From: Gimesia sp.
GTDB taxonomy: Bacteria; Planctomycetota; Planctomycetia; Planctomycetales; Planctomycetaceae
NCBI RefSeq assembly: GCF_040219335.1
Contig: NZ_JAVJSQ010000031.1
Coordinates: 434,001 to 498,000, forward strand
Length of the DNA stretch: 64,000 nucleotides
Direction: 5' to 3'
Under the pieces are notes generated by a model, which was given only the letters and a program-made list of their open reading frames with translations, did not search any database and was not told where the DNA came from. Below are positions 1-9,257 of the stretch, in pieces (the stretch's first letter is position 1; every line of letters begins with the position of its first letter). Made by a program: the position numbers and the translations under genes.

Positions 1-1
1 G

Positions 2-529
2 AAAGCACTCGGCAACGGACACCCGATTGCAGCCATCATCGGCAGGCGGAACGTCATGGATGCCGCCGAGAACTCCTTCATCTCCAGCACCTACTGGACC
101 GAAGGCGTCGGTCCGACCGCGGCGCTGGCGACCATCAAAAAAATGCAGTCTGTCGATGTCCGTCAGCACATTGACCAGATTGGGGAAGCGTTTCGTGCCG
201 GCTGGAGTGAGCTGGGAGCACGCCATCAACTGCCCGTCAAAGTCTTTGGGCATGCGGTGCTGCTGCATCATACGTTCGACCATCCGCAGGCCGCCGAACT
301 GGGGACGCTGTTTACGATTCGCATGCTGGATCACAGTTTCCTGACCGGCAGTGGATTCTATCCGACACTCGCGCACGAGCAGCGGCATGTCGATGCATAC
401 TTCCAGGCAGCGGACGCCGTTTTCGCCGAACTGAAACAGTCCCTTGACCAGAATGACTTAACGAAGCGATTGAGTACTCCGGTCCGGCACTCCGGGTTTG
501 CCCGGCTGACCCCCAGCCCGAAAAGCTGA
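2..529 (+). CDS. Class III (PLP-dependent) aminotransferase, C-terminal part
   Basis: The gene enters from the left edge, so only the last 175 codons are present. The reading frame opens with KALGNGHPIAAI, which in class III aminotransferases carries the lysine that forms the Schiff base with pyridoxal phosphate (here the first visible residue). SSTYWTEGVGPTAALATI follows, the segment that closes the active site across the dimer, and the rest is the small C-terminal domain. The pattern is closest to glutamate-1-semialdehyde-type and sugar-aminotransferase-like members. The substrate cannot be read from this fragment. The neighbouring feo operon is on the opposite strand and gives no functional hint. 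Confidence 0.8.
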   Translation, partial: KALGNGHPIAAIIGRRNVMDAAENSFISSTYWTEGVGPTAALATIKKMQSVDVRQHIDQIGEAFRAGWSELGARHQLPVKVFGHAVLLHHTFDHPQAAELGTLFTIRMLDHSFLTGSGFYPTLAHEQRHVDAYFQAADAVFAELKQSLDQNDLTKRLSTPVRHSGFARLTPSPKS

Positions 530-594
530 ATCAGCCGCTGGATGTACTGAGGCTAAGGGATAACCGTTGATCCCCCTGCCGTGTCAGCACTCAC

Positions 595-786
595 CTATTT
601 CAACTGGTCGAGCGAAATGAAATTGGGTGCGGAAGAAGATTCTGAACTCGAAGGACAGCCACTGCAGGAGCCGCCGGCACAGCCCGGGCGTTGCTTGAAA
701 AAATGTACCAGCCGCCGCAAGATGCACAATCCGGCTGTCGCGACGCAGAGCAATACGATCACCAGTTGCCAGTCGATCTGATTCAT
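595..786 (-). CDS. FeoB-associated Cys-rich membrane protein
   Basis: This 63-aa protein has one N-terminal membrane helix (about residues 7-24) followed by a short basic stretch and a cysteine cluster, GCAGGSCSGCPSS (about residues 35-47). That layout matches the small FeoB-associated Cys-rich proteins that sit directly downstream of feoB in many bacteria. It is the last gene of the feoA-feoB operon, 60 bases after the feoB stop. Its role is not established; a redox or iron-handling job beside the FeoB pore is the usual guess. The call rests on position and cysteine pattern together. Confidence 0.75.
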   Translation of the reverse strand: MNQIDWQLVIVLLCVATAGLCILRRLVHFFKQRPGCAGGSCSGCPSSSESSSAPNFISLDQLK

Positions 787-846
787 TGTTTCACCTCATT
801 CAAAATGAGCCTCTGATCCAGCAGCGCTGCCGCGGAGACACCACTG

Positions 847-3132
847 TCAGATCAGTAACATTCCCACCTGATAGCAGACCAGTGCTCCCAGGTAGGCCAG
901 CGTGGTCATATAAGTAAAGGAGACGGCCGGCCAGAACCAGCTGTTGGTTTCGCGACGCATCACCATTAAAGTCGCTGCACACTGCGCACACAGGGCAAAA
1001 AAGACCATGATGGAGACCGCGACGGGAATATTGAAAACTTTGCTGCCATCGGGCCAGGTGGCGGAACGAATGGAACCGATCAGCCCTTCGTCATCTTCGC
1101 CCACATCCCCCCCCAGGCTGTAGATCGTCCCCAAAGTCGAAATAATTACTTCACGTGCGGGGAAGGAAGCGATAACCCCCACCCCGATTTTCCAGTCCCA
1201 GCCGAGTGGCTTGACAACCGGTGCGATCAGATGCCCCGCCTGACCCAGAAAACTGTTTTCTACCAGCTGACTGCTGATCTGATTCTGTTTCTCCGCCAGC
1301 ATTTCCTGTTCTGCACTGAGCTCGGCCTGCTGTGCTTGTAGACCTTTGACGGCAGCCGGCTCCAGTTCCTCCGCATCAGCAATCTGTGTTTCCAGCTCTG
1401 CGAGTGAAGCGTCAATGGTTTCCAGTCGGGTTTCCACTTTGAACTGTTCGGTGTGGTCCCCCGGGAAATATCCGGCGGCCCAGATCAGAATCGATGTGGC
1501 AAAAATCAACGTTCCGGCTTTAACCACAAAGGACTTGGCCCGGTTATACACTCGATAAAACACGTGCCGGGGAGAAGGCCACTTGTAACCGGGCAGCTCC
1601 ATCACGAAGGGGGCGACTTCTCCTTTGAAGCAGATCCGTTTGAGGAACCAGGCGACCGGAATCGCGATCAGGGCACCAATTGAAGACATCGCGAAGAGCA
1701 CGATTCCCTGTAATGAGACAAGAGGACTGCCTGCGATCGAAAAGTAAACAATATTCGGAATGAAGGCCGCGATGAACAGCGTGTAAACGGGCCAGCGGGC
1801 CGAGCAACTCATCAGGGGAGCGACCAGAATTGTCGTGAGACGTTCGTGGCGGTTCTCGATCACCCGGGTCGCCATAATCCCGGGGACGGCACAGGCAAAG
1901 GACGACATCAGTGGAATAAACGACTTGCCACTCAATCCCAGGCTGCGCATCAGGCGGTCCATGATGTAAGCAGCCCGCGCCATGTATCCACTGTCTTCCA
2001 GAACGGCGATGAAGAAATAGAGGATCACGATCTGCGGCAGAAAGATGAGCACCCCTCCCACCCCGGCAATCACACCATCGACCAGCAGGCTGCGCAGGGG
2101 ACCGGGACCGACCAGTGCCTGGGCTGTCGCTTCCACAATACCCTGACCTGATTCGATGTATTCCATCGCGGGACCAGCCCAGGTGAAGACTGACTGGAAG
2201 ACAAAGAACATCAGAAGGAAAAAGAACAGAAAACCGAGGACCGGATGAGTCAGCCAGCGGTCGATCTTGTCCGATGCTGTCGCCTGATGATCCTGGGGAT
2301 GTGTGAGTACGCCGGTTAACTGCTCCCGTGCCCAGGCATACCGTACACGGGCTTCCATCGCGGGAACCACACACCCCGACTCTTTCAAGCGGGTGCGGGA
2401 TTCGTGCAGCTGATCGATCAGGCCATTCTGAGTATGATCCTCGAAATAAGCTTCCACGTAGCCGCCAACATCCAGCAGCAGACGGTCGATTAAAAAATCG
2501 GGCGGCGTCTGATTCTCTTCGTTTTTCAGCTTCTCCTGCAACAGTTTCCGCTCTGCATAAAAATTCTCGGGAAACAGTTGCTGTGCTGTATGTTGGCGAC
2601 CGGGTTCAATCTCCAGGATCGCCTGTTTCACATCGGCTATCCCCACGCCATGATGCGCCTCCGTGCAGACGACAGGAACATTTAACTTCTTTGACAGACC
2701 TGCGGCATCAATCTCAATTCCGCGCGAGCGGGCCAGGTCGTACATGTTTAGTACGAGGATTACCGGAATCGTCAGGTCCATAATCTGGCTGAAGAGATAC
2801 AGATTGCGCTCCAGATTAGAGGCATCCGCGATACAGATAATCGCATCGGGCCGATCGACCTGCTTCTGCCGCCCCAATAGTACGTCGACAGCGACCATTT
2901 CATCGATCGAACGGGGAGCCAGACTGTAGGTTCCCGGCAGGTCAACCAGATCCAGTTCACGCCCTTCCCAATGTACGTGTCCCACTTTCTTCTCGACGGT
3001 CACTCCGGGAAAGTTGCCGATATGAGCATGTCCGCCGGATAGCAGGTTAAACAGAGTACTTTTACCGGTATTCGGATTACCGATAATGGCAACCGTCATT
3101 TTTTTCTGTGAGGTAGCTGGGGAGTTGATCAT
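847..3132 (-). CDS. feoB: Ferrous iron transport protein FeoB
   Basis: FeoB imports Fe2+ across the inner membrane. The N-terminal G domain shows G1 GNPNTGKST (about residues 18-26 from the chosen start), G2 region FPGVTVEKK, G3 DLPG and G4 NMYD. The membrane half carries both Gate motifs (SSFACAVPGIMATR and SARWPVYTLFI). The frame stays open to a TTG at 3195, but that site has no Shine-Dalgarno sequence. I place the start at the ATG at 3132; the ATG at 3099, just before the G domain, is also possible. An insertion of roughly 65 polar residues rich in E, Q and A, probably a coiled coil, lies between the membrane segment ending GYFPGD and the conserved ENSFLGQAG (DNA about 1270-1465). It is longer than the loop usual at this point. 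Confidence 0.95.
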   Translation of the reverse strand: MINSPATSQKKMTVAIIGNPNTGKSTLFNLLSGGHAHIGNFPGVTVEKKVGHVHWEGRELDLVDLPGTYSLAPRSIDEMVAVDVLLGRQKQVDRPDAIICIADASNLERNLYLFSQIMDLTIPVILVLNMYDLARSRGIEIDAAGLSKKLNVPVVCTEAHHGVGIADVKQAILEIEPGRQHTAQQLFPENFYAERKLLQEKLKNEENQTPPDFLIDRLLLDVGGYVEAYFEDHTQNGLIDQLHESRTRLKESGCVVPAMEARVRYAWAREQLTGVLTHPQDHQATASDKIDRWLTHPVLGFLFFFLLMFFVFQSVFTWAGPAMEYIESGQGIVEATAQALVGPGPLRSLLVDGVIAGVGGVLIFLPQIVILYFFIAVLEDSGYMARAAYIMDRLMRSLGLSGKSFIPLMSSFACAVPGIMATRVIENRHERLTTILVAPLMSCSARWPVYTLFIAAFIPNIVYFSIAGSPLVSLQGIVLFAMSSIGALIAIPVAWFLKRICFKGEVAPFVMELPGYKWPSPRHVFYRVYNRAKSFVVKAGTLIFATSILIWAAGYFPGDHTEQFKVETRLETIDASLAELETQIADAEELEPAAVKGLQAQQAELSAEQEMLAEKQNQISSQLVENSFLGQAGHLIAPVVKPLGWDWKIGVGVIASFPAREVIISTLGTIYSLGGDVGEDDEGLIGSIRSATWPDGSKVFNIPVAVSIMVFFALCAQCAATLMVMRRETNSWFWPAVSFTYMTTLAYLGALVCYQVGMLLI

Positions 3133-3209
3133 GAACTTAAAATCAGAAAGCGGCGCTTTCGGCTGGAGGGATCGACTGGTTGTCTTCCGACGCAATGAGG
3201 AGACTCGAA

Positions 3210-3434
3210 TTAAACGAGTTCAACCTCGACACACCGGGCTTCGTTCAGACGTAAAGAAAGTCGATAGCCACGAATCGCAAATTCGAGCGGGTCACCCAGA
3301 GGCGCTTTTCCCAGCAACTGGATCTGCTCACCGTCGATCAAACCCATCTCCATCAGTCGGATGGAAATCGCATCCTCACCGGTGATGTTGGTAATGCGTG
3401 CGATCTGGCCTTTTACGATCTCGTTTAACGTCAT
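3210..3434 (-). CDS. feoA: Ferrous iron transport protein FeoA
   Basis: This 74-aa protein is a single SH3-like FeoA domain: N-terminal MTLNEIVKGQIARI, central LMEMGLIDGEQIQLLGKAPLGDP and C-terminal LSLRLNEARCVEVEL. FeoA is a cytoplasmic partner of FeoB needed for full ferrous iron uptake. It is the first gene of the operon and lies 77 bases upstream of the chosen feoB ATG. AAAGAG sits next to the ATG as a weak ribosome site. A promoter with an overlapping palindrome lies about 75-100 bases upstream. Confidence 0.93.
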   Translation of the reverse strand: MTLNEIVKGQIARITNITGEDAISIRLMEMGLIDGEQIQLLGKAPLGDPLEFAIRGYRLSLRLNEARCVEVELV

Positions 3435-3504
3435 CTCTTTACTGGTCTCAACTTAAAGGGATACAGCAACATGCGATTGATTTACGATTCGCTTGGAACA
3501 CTCT

Positions 3505-3533
3505 AATATAAGGAAATTGAGACTCAGTTTCAA
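3505..3533 (-). promoter_or_regulatory. feoA promoter with overlapping Fur-like palindrome
   Basis: Read on the minus strand there is TTGAAA (3528-3533), a 17-base spacer and TATATT (3505-3510), a good match to a housekeeping promoter, 70-100 bases before feoA. The imperfect palindrome TTGAGACT-C-AGTTTCAA (3517-3533, one mismatch in 8+8) covers the -35 box and half of the spacer, where a repressor would block polymerase. The 7-1-7 core resembles TGAGAAT-N-ATTCTCA forms of Fur boxes. Iron-dependent Fur control is inference. Confidence 0.5.
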
Positions 3534-3971
3534 CTCCCCAAATCAGGGAAAATAAAGGTTAGCAGATCGCTATTCGAGCCACCCTGACTGATCCTCATTT
3601 TTTTCCGGACAGGTAGCCTCTCCCGAATCTGTCCCCCTGGCTCGACTGCGGCCAAATCGAAGTGTGCACATAAACACATACAACAACAAAGCTTATAAAT
3701 TATCCTGTCAATTTTTTAATGTATTAAGATTGTGATTCCCCTTCATCAAACCTTAAAATAGCGGGGTGATGATTCGCGGGCATCAGATTCAATCGATACC
3801 ATGCCCGGGGCGCACAGACTGAATTTTCTGTTTTTTGTAAAATCGATGTTAAATTCTGTCTAATTCAACACAAGTATATTTAACCAATCTACCAGGGCCC
3901 TCAGTCCCGCTCCCGCTTTCTTCCCAGACGATTCACTGCGAAGAGAGTCCCTATATCTGAAACATTTTCTT
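3534..3971. other. Intergenic region between the divergent feo operon and the DUF1559 array
   Basis: This AT-rich stretch separates the leftward feo operon from the rightward DUF1559 array. I find no supported coding sequence or RNA gene. Short open frames here lack ribosome sites and recognisable products. The promoter of the first DUF1559 gene should lie here, but I cannot place it with confidence. Confidence 0.5.
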
Positions 3972-3995
3972 CAACAAATTTTATTTGTTGTTTTT
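3972..3995 (+). terminator. Terminator-like hairpin in the leader of DUF1559 gene 1
   Basis: CAACAAAT (3972-3979), a three-base loop and ATTTGTTG (3983-3990) are followed by five T. The 8-bp stem is perfect but AT-rich, so it is a weak terminator at best. No rightward gene ends upstream, so if functional it would act on the leader of the DUF1559 gene that starts 30 bases later. Confidence 0.4.
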
Positions 3996-4024
3996 CATTA
4001 CTCGTTTTCAGGGAGTTCCAGTTC

Positions 4025-4990
4025 ATGGAAAAAGTGTTGCTCAAAAAGAAGCGTGGATTCACGCTGATCGAACTGCTGGTGGTCATTGCAATCATCGCGA
4101 TTCTGATTGCACTTCTGTTGCCGGCCGTTCAGCAGGCACGCGAAGCAGCGCGTCGCTCGCAGTGTAAAAACAATCTGAAGCAGATTGGTCTGGCACTGCA
4201 CAACTACCACGATAACTTCCAGTGTTTCCCCCCTGGTGATATCCGTAGAACCTACGGAGCTGGTGTTACCTCCTGGACGACCAGTCAGTTGGGTTGGATT
4301 CCCCGCATCCTGCCGTTCCTGGACCAGGCACCGCTCTATAACCAGATCAACTGGGAAATGGAACATGGTGTCAGCGCCGCTCCGAACAGCAATATCCGTA
4401 GAGAGAAGCTGCCGGTTCTCCGCTGCCCCAGTGACTCATCACGTCAGCCGGACGGAAACTATGGCCCGACAAACTACATGGCTTGTCGCAGCCTGGCTCT
4501 GACTTCTGACACTGCCTTGAGTAACATCACAGGAACCAACCGGGACGTCAATTCGATGTTCCGCATGAATAACAGCGTCCGCATCCGCGACGTTGAAGAC
4601 GGAACCACCAACACCATGATGGTCTCCGAAACCTTCGCCAGCGCTCCGATGTGCAGCGAGCTGCCGACCAACAACAGTTGTGCCACCACTTGTGCTACCG
4701 AGTACAACAACAGCACCACTGGCTCCCAACAGGGTTACTCCTGGTTCTACGCTTCGTTGTACCAGTCGCACTATTATTGCACGGTGTATACACCTAACTC
4801 CAAGATTCCTGACTGCGGTGCCGGTTCGAGTTCCACCAACGCTCTCCTGTCTGCTCGCAGTAAACATGTTGGTGGCGTGCACGTGCTGCTGGCTGACGGA
4901 TCAATCCGCTTCGCTTCGGACAACGTCGACATCAACATCTGGCGTAACCTGGGTAACTACAATGATGCCAATGTCCTGGGTGAATGGTAA
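4025..4990 (+). CDS. DUF1559 pseudopilin-like protein, module 1
   Basis: This 321-aa protein has a type IV prepilin-like N-terminus: basic leader KKKRG, then [16 protein letters not shown], with prepilin peptidase cleavage predicted after the glycine and Glu at mature position 5. The hydrophobic helix is followed by the family hallmark [30 protein letters not shown] and a large domain with conserved Cys. H-x9-DG ([12 protein letters not shown]) lies near the C-terminus and the protein ends LGEW. DUF1559 proteins are massively expanded in planctomycetes; their exact role is unknown, but a secreted fibre or surface role is likely. The start follows TTTTCAGGGAGTTCCAG, a leader and ribosome site conserved before all four intact copies. 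It is the first of five tandem modules. Confidence 0.93.
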   Translation: MEKVLLKKKRGFTLIELLVVIAIIAILIALLLPAVQQAREAARRSQCKNNLKQIGLALHNYHDNFQCFPPGDIRRTYGAGVTSWTTSQLGWIPRILPFLDQAPLYNQINWEMEHGVSAAPNSNIRREKLPVLRCPSDSSRQPDGNYGPTNYMACRSLALTSDTALSNITGTNRDVNSMFRMNNSVRIRDVEDGTTNTMMVSETFASAPMCSELPTNNSCATTCATEYNNSTTGSQQGYSWFYASLYQSHYYCTVYTPNSKIPDCGAGSSSTNALLSARSKHVGGVHVLLADGSIRFASDNVDINIWRNLGNYNDANVLGEW

Positions 4991-5021
4991 GCTTCACTTT
5001 TGATTCTTAACTGTGATCGAT

Positions 5022-5056
5022 ACCTCGCCACTTGCCAAAAGTGGCGAGGTGTTTTT
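5022..5056 (+). terminator. Conserved inter-gene hairpin, module 1
   Basis: ACCTCGCCACTT (5022-5033) pairs perfectly with AAGTGGCGAGGT (5039-5050) around a 5-base loop, followed by G and five T. It has the form of an intrinsic terminator, 31 bases after the DUF1559 stop and 55 bases before the small lipoprotein gene. The core CTCGCCAC/GTGGCGAG recurs at this place in all five modules. Confidence 0.8.
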
Positions 5057-5110
5057 ACTCTCACGATATTGACTCACTCAATTCACGTTCTTATTGGAAA
5101 AAGAAAACCG

Positions 5111-5278
5111 ATGACCAGAATTCTACGCTCGCTCTTATTCGTAATCTGTCTGACACCATTCCAGTTTGGGTGTGGTGGTGGTGCTCCCATGACACCAGAA
5201 ACCGAAGCCGACCCCGTTGAAGAACTGGATCCCTCAGTCGAAGCAGAAGCACAGAAGAATGCGATGAAAAACAAGTAG
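5111..5278 (+). CDS. Small lipoprotein, module 1
   Basis: This 55-aa protein begins MTRILRSLLF, has a short hydrophobic signal and a lipobox-like FQFGC, and then an acidic tail containing DPVEELDPSVEAEAQ. The frame is open upstream to 5000, but only from the ATG at 5111 does it give a signal peptide matching its sister genes. By inference it is a lipid-anchored envelope peptide paired with the upstream DUF1559 protein. I do not recognise a named family. Four relatives follow downstream (one of them broken), each after a DUF1559 gene. Confidence 0.75.
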   Translation: MTRILRSLLFVICLTPFQFGCGGGAPMTPETEADPVEELDPSVEAEAQKNAMKNK

Positions 5279-5751
5279 GCAGACCAGACGGTCTGATCGA
5301 TTGTTTTCAACAAAATCAAGCCAGAGTCAGCGCGGAATCATCAGCAGGCTCTGGCTTTATTCTTTATTCCCTGTCTGCAGTAACCTCCGCTTTCAGTTCT
5401 CAACCCGGCAGTTCCAAGGCCTGAATCCACCTGAAATAGTGATCATTTAATTGCAGGAAAGCCGATGTGTATACTGGACTTCTCAGCCACATCCCCCTAA
5501 TATTACAGCATCTGAGCATGCTGCACCTTGTGCACATTTGCATGCATGATCGTAGCTATAACTGTTACGATTTTCTTACTCTAGAGTCGGCTCCTTATTG
5601 CCTGTCGACTTTCACTCAAATCAATTCTATTCTCAAATTACGAATATCGCACTGGGTCTGTTGCTCCGGTTTTATTAACCGCAGGCACCGGCGCGTTCTC
5701 ATGTGAAAGGTAATCTGTACGTCTCAATTCATAATTTCAGGAGTTCAATGA
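5279..5751. other. Intergenic leader of module 2
   Basis: No supported gene. The segment ends with the conserved TTTCAGGAGTTCAATGA ribosome-site block directly before the next DUF1559 start. A TATACT at about 5469 could be a -10 element, but I see no convincing -35. Confidence 0.45.
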
Positions 5752-6681
5752 ATGAAAAGAACGTTGCTCAACAAGAAGCGTGGTTTCACGCTGATCGAAC
5801 TGCTGGTGGTGATTGCTATCATCGCTATCTTAATCGCGCTACTTTTGCCGGCAGTTCAACAGGCTCGTGAAGCCGCCCGTCGCTCGCAGTGTAAGAACAA
5901 TCTCAAACAGATTGGCCTGGCACTTCATAACTACCACGACAACTTCCGCATGTTCCCTCCGGGCGATGTTCGGCGAACTTATGGTGGTGTCAGTTCCTGG
6001 ACGACCAGCATGATTGGCTGGATCCCCCGTATTCTGCCGTTCCTGGATCAGGCCCCGCTTTACAACCAGATCAACTGGGAAATGGAAACCGGTGTCAGTG
6101 CGACTCCCAACAGTGAATTGCGCAAAGAGAAACTGACTGTGGTGCGGTGTCCCAGTGACTCCTCACGGCAACCCTCAGGCAGCTATGGTCCCACGAACTA
6201 CATGGCCTGTCGCGGCAGAACCATGAACACGACCAGCAACAAGGGGACTTCGATGTTCTGGAACAACAGTAACACCAGAATCCGTGACATCGAAGATGGA
6301 ACCTCAAACACCATGATGGTCTCGGAAACCTTCTCCAGTGCCAAACTCTGCTCAGAACAACCAACCGGCACCAATGGTGATTGCCCGGCTACCTGCACCG
6401 AATACACGGGAGGCACACAGCAGGGCTTCTCCTGGTTCTATGGTGTGAACTATGAAGGTACTTACTTCGGAACCCGTTATACGCCGAACCACCCCCAGCC
6501 CGACTGTGGTGGCGGTTCCAGTTCACAGGCAGCCCACCTGGCAGCCCGCAGTAAACATACTGGCGGTGTGCATGTTCTGATGGGTGATGGCGCGGTCCGG
6601 TTTGCCTCGAGCAACATTGACGGTCAGACTTGGATCAACCTGGGCGACCCCCAGGATGGTAACGTGATCGGTGAATGGTAA
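5752..6681 (+). CDS. DUF1559 pseudopilin-like protein, module 2
   Basis: This 309-aa paralogue of the module 1 protein has the same N-terminus (KKRG then FTLIELL), the same long conserved segment after the helix, and H-x9-DG as [12 protein letters not shown], ending VIGEW. It differs from its sisters mainly in the middle of the large domain (after NYMACRG and around the Cys-rich EYTGG segment), as expected for paralogues that keep the scaffold and vary the exposed part. The ATG follows TTTCAGGAGTTCAATGA. Its partner lipoprotein follows after a hairpin. Confidence 0.93.
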   Translation: MKRTLLNKKRGFTLIELLVVIAIIAILIALLLPAVQQAREAARRSQCKNNLKQIGLALHNYHDNFRMFPPGDVRRTYGGVSSWTTSMIGWIPRILPFLDQAPLYNQINWEMETGVSATPNSELRKEKLTVVRCPSDSSRQPSGSYGPTNYMACRGRTMNTTSNKGTSMFWNNSNTRIRDIEDGTSNTMMVSETFSSAKLCSEQPTGTNGDCPATCTEYTGGTQQGFSWFYGVNYEGTYFGTRYTPNHPQPDCGGGSSSQAAHLAARSKHTGGVHVLMGDGAVRFASSNIDGQTWINLGDPQDGNVIGEW

Positions 6682-6714
6682 TCAGACCTGAAAAAGGTAT
6701 GATCGACACTTCAA

Positions 6715-6753
6715 AATCGCCACCTGGACTGTGAATCAGGTGGCGATTCTTTT
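6715..6753 (+). terminator. Conserved inter-gene hairpin, module 2
   Basis: AATCGCCACCTG (6715-6726) pairs perfectly over 12 bp with CAGGTGGCGATT (6737-6748), followed by a short T-rich run. It lies between the DUF1559 stop and the lipoprotein start, as in the other modules. Confidence 0.78.
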
Positions 6754-6791
6754 CACTCAAGATAATTAACAGACAACGGGAGAATTTTTCA

Positions 6792-6962
6792 ATGTCTCGG
6801 TTTTTGTTTCTGCTCCTGACCACTCTCTGCTTCACGCCTCTCATCGCAGGTTGCGGAGAGGAAGAACCAATCGTCAAGGAAGGGGAGCACAATATAGTAG
6901 AAGAACTGGATCCAGCCGAAGAGGCTGCTGCACAAAAAAAAGCTGCCAGAGAAAATCGCTGA
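6792..6962 (+). CDS. Small lipoprotein, module 2
   Basis: This 56-aa gene starts at an ATG preceded by GGGAG. The product has a signal peptide (MSRFLFLLLT, then a hydrophobic stretch), lipobox LIAGC with the lipidated Cys at residue 21, then the acidic tail GEEEPIVKEGEHNIVEELDP. VEELDP is the motif shared with the sister lipoproteins. The gene is shorter than 60 codons and easily missed. Its function is unknown; pairing with the DUF1559 protein is inferred from the repeated gene order. Confidence 0.75.
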   Translation: MSRFLFLLLTTLCFTPLIAGCGEEEPIVKEGEHNIVEELDPAEEAAAQKKAARENR

Positions 6963-7442
6963 ATTCATTTCCAGACGAATCAGATATTTTAATAATTATC
7001 TGATTCGTCTGACTGATTCCTGCCTGAACTACTTCATATCATTTCAAACCGCTATTTACGATTCAATCTCTCCCCTCCCTGGAACCGTACACCTAAACGC
7101 TTGCCCGGTAAGATTTTGAATAGATTCGTTTTCTGTAATTTCACAGAAAACTTTCTGGATTTTACGATCCGATTGGTTATAGTGGGGCGTCGATTCACTT
7201 AAGAATATCGCGTGAAATTTCGAAGATATTCAGGGGTTTCAACCCCGCCCTTCTCAATCAGTATTCACGAACTCCAGGCTTCGTATTCACTTTCAGAGCC
7301 TGATTTCACCCAAACTCCAGACATTTTAATCAAAGACGACAGTGGGTTTTCAGCCCTTTGTCTCGCTTCTTTACAAATACTTTGTCTAAGGAATCGTAGA
7401 TGTCCTAATCATTTCTTTTTTTCAGGAGTAGGAGTTCAAGTA
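6963..7442. other. Intergenic leader of module 3
   Basis: No separate gene is supported. An open frame in phase with the next DUF1559 gene extends back to 7212, but the prepilin leader and the conserved ribosome site show that translation starts at 7443. A promoter-like block shared with module 5 lies at 7155-7183. Confidence 0.5.
7155..7183 (+). promoter_or_regulatory. Promoter-like block shared with module 5
   Basis: CTGGAT (7155-7160), 17 bases and TATAGT (7178-7183) lie within CCGATTGGTTATAGTG. Nearly the same sequence, CCGATTCGTTATAGTG with CTGGCA 17 bases before TATAGT, stands at the same distance (about 255 bases) before the module 5 start. The -35 match is weak; conservation between the two copies is the main support. 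Confidence 0.35.
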
Positions 7443-8366
<924 letters not shown>

Positions 8367-8388
8367 GCCTATTCTGTTTCTAATTTAA

Positions 8389-8430
8389 AAATTTCCTCGC
8401 CACCTGTTCCTCAAGTGGCGAGGAAATTTT
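8389..8430 (+). terminator. Conserved inter-gene hairpin, module 3
   Basis: AAATTTCCTCGCCAC (8389-8403) pairs perfectly over 15 bp with GTGGCGAGGAAATTT (8415-8429). The A/T-flanked stem could act as a terminator in both directions. It has the same CTCGCCAC core and the same place as in the other modules. Confidence 0.78.
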
Positions 8431-8522
8431 ACCCTCTCTTTTCGCCACCTAAAGCTGCAACTATCAGATATTTAAGTCTCATTAAATCTTTGTAACAAAT
8501 CAGTAGAGGCCAATAATCGAAC

Positions 8523-8678
8523 ATGAGCAAATTCATTCAATCACTTTTACTATTGATTTGTCTGATACCATTCCAACTCGGTTGTGGTGAAGCAGAGCCA
8601 TTACAGCCTGCATCAGATGAACCTGTTGAAGAACTAGATCCTGCATCAGAAGCTGAATCTCTGAAGAAAATTAAATAA
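8523..8678 (+). CDS. Small lipoprotein, module 3
   Basis: This 51-aa product reads MSKFIQSLLL, a hydrophobic stretch, PFQLGCGEAEP, then DEPVEELDPASEAESL and a lysine-rich end. The lipobox Cys is residue 21. It matches the module 1 lipoprotein in the CL-PFQ-GCG segment and in VEELDP. The start ATG has AGAGG upstream. Under 60 codons; function unknown. Confidence 0.75.
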   Translation: MSKFIQSLLLLICLIPFQLGCGEAEPLQPASDEPVEELDPASEAESLKKIK

Positions 8679-8826
8679 GCAATATTATTTATAACAGAAT
8701 CTAATCCAATTATTTAAAAAGGATGACGAGAAGCCGCGGCCCAACCGTAGAACAATGCTTATATTTATTGATGGCTGACGCTTTCTCATGAATAAAATAC
8801 AAGTCTGAGACATTCAAATTTTCCAA

Positions 8827-8855
8827 CACAGCAAAGCAATTTGCTGTGTTTTTTT
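8827..8855 (+). terminator. Hairpin followed by seven T, upstream of the module 4 remnant
   Basis: CACAGCAAA (8827-8835) pairs perfectly with TTTGCTGTG (8840-8848) around a 4-base loop, followed by seven T. It may end transcription of module 3 or belong to the leader of module 4. A similar CACAGCA/TGCTGTG hairpin with a T run occurs before module 5. Confidence 0.65.
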
Positions 8856-9078
8856 ACACCCTCATAGAACTACTGGTCGTGATCGCCATCTTAATTGCAT
8901 CATTATTGCTGGCAGTGGTTCCACAACCGCGACAGTCTCTGCGCGAAGCAAGCACACCGGCGGCATGCATGTTCTGCTTGCCGAGGGCTCAATCCGTTTC
9001 GCCTCTTCCAATATTGGTCTGAATTCCTGGCGACAGCTTGGCAATCACCAGGACGGCAATGTCATCGGTGAGTGGTAA
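8851..9078 (+). pseudogene. Decayed DUF1559 gene, module 4
   Basis: A short remnant joins the two ends of a DUF1559 gene. The front reads [21 protein letters not shown] without start codon or basic leader and lacks one IAI of the helix. At about 8910 it switches frame into the C-terminal end, [20 protein letters not shown], then VLLAEGSIRFASS and a final VIGEW with stop at 9076-9078. Roughly 200 or more codons are missing between the halves. The fusion point, GGCAGTGGTTCC, resembles both parental sites, so deletion across short homology is likely. The hairpin and lipoprotein remnant still follow in the expected order. Confidence 0.85.
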
Positions 9079-9107
9079 GACGCTCTGAGTTAATTAAGTT
9101 CACAACG

Positions 9108-9139
9108 ACCTCGTCACCGGATTCTGGTGGCGAGGTTTT
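9108..9139 (+). terminator. Conserved inter-gene hairpin, module 4
   Basis: ACCTCGTCACC (9108-9118) pairs with GGTGGCGAGGT (9126-9136) with one G-T wobble, followed by four T. The hairpin is intact although both flanking genes are broken. Confidence 0.72.
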
Positions 9140-9257
9140 CCTGAATCAGTTCTCGAACTCTATTGATCCGATTTTGAACGATCGCATCAACATTTTTTAA
9201 CAGAGTTGGATGCTCTACTTTTACAGGTACGATAAAAAGACACGCACTCTCAAGATC

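Noticed and set aside
1544-2374. Long 276-codon frame inside feoB
   Set aside because: It is a shifted frame on the same strand as feoB; feoB itself is unambiguous over this stretch.
3133-3195. Longer FeoB start at the TTG at 3195
   Set aside because: No Shine-Dalgarno sequence before it, and the extra 21 residues do not belong to the family.
7212-7442. Open frame in phase upstream of the module 3 DUF1559 gene
   Set aside because: It would put 77 residues in front of a prepilin leader; the conserved ribosome-site block shows the start at 7443.
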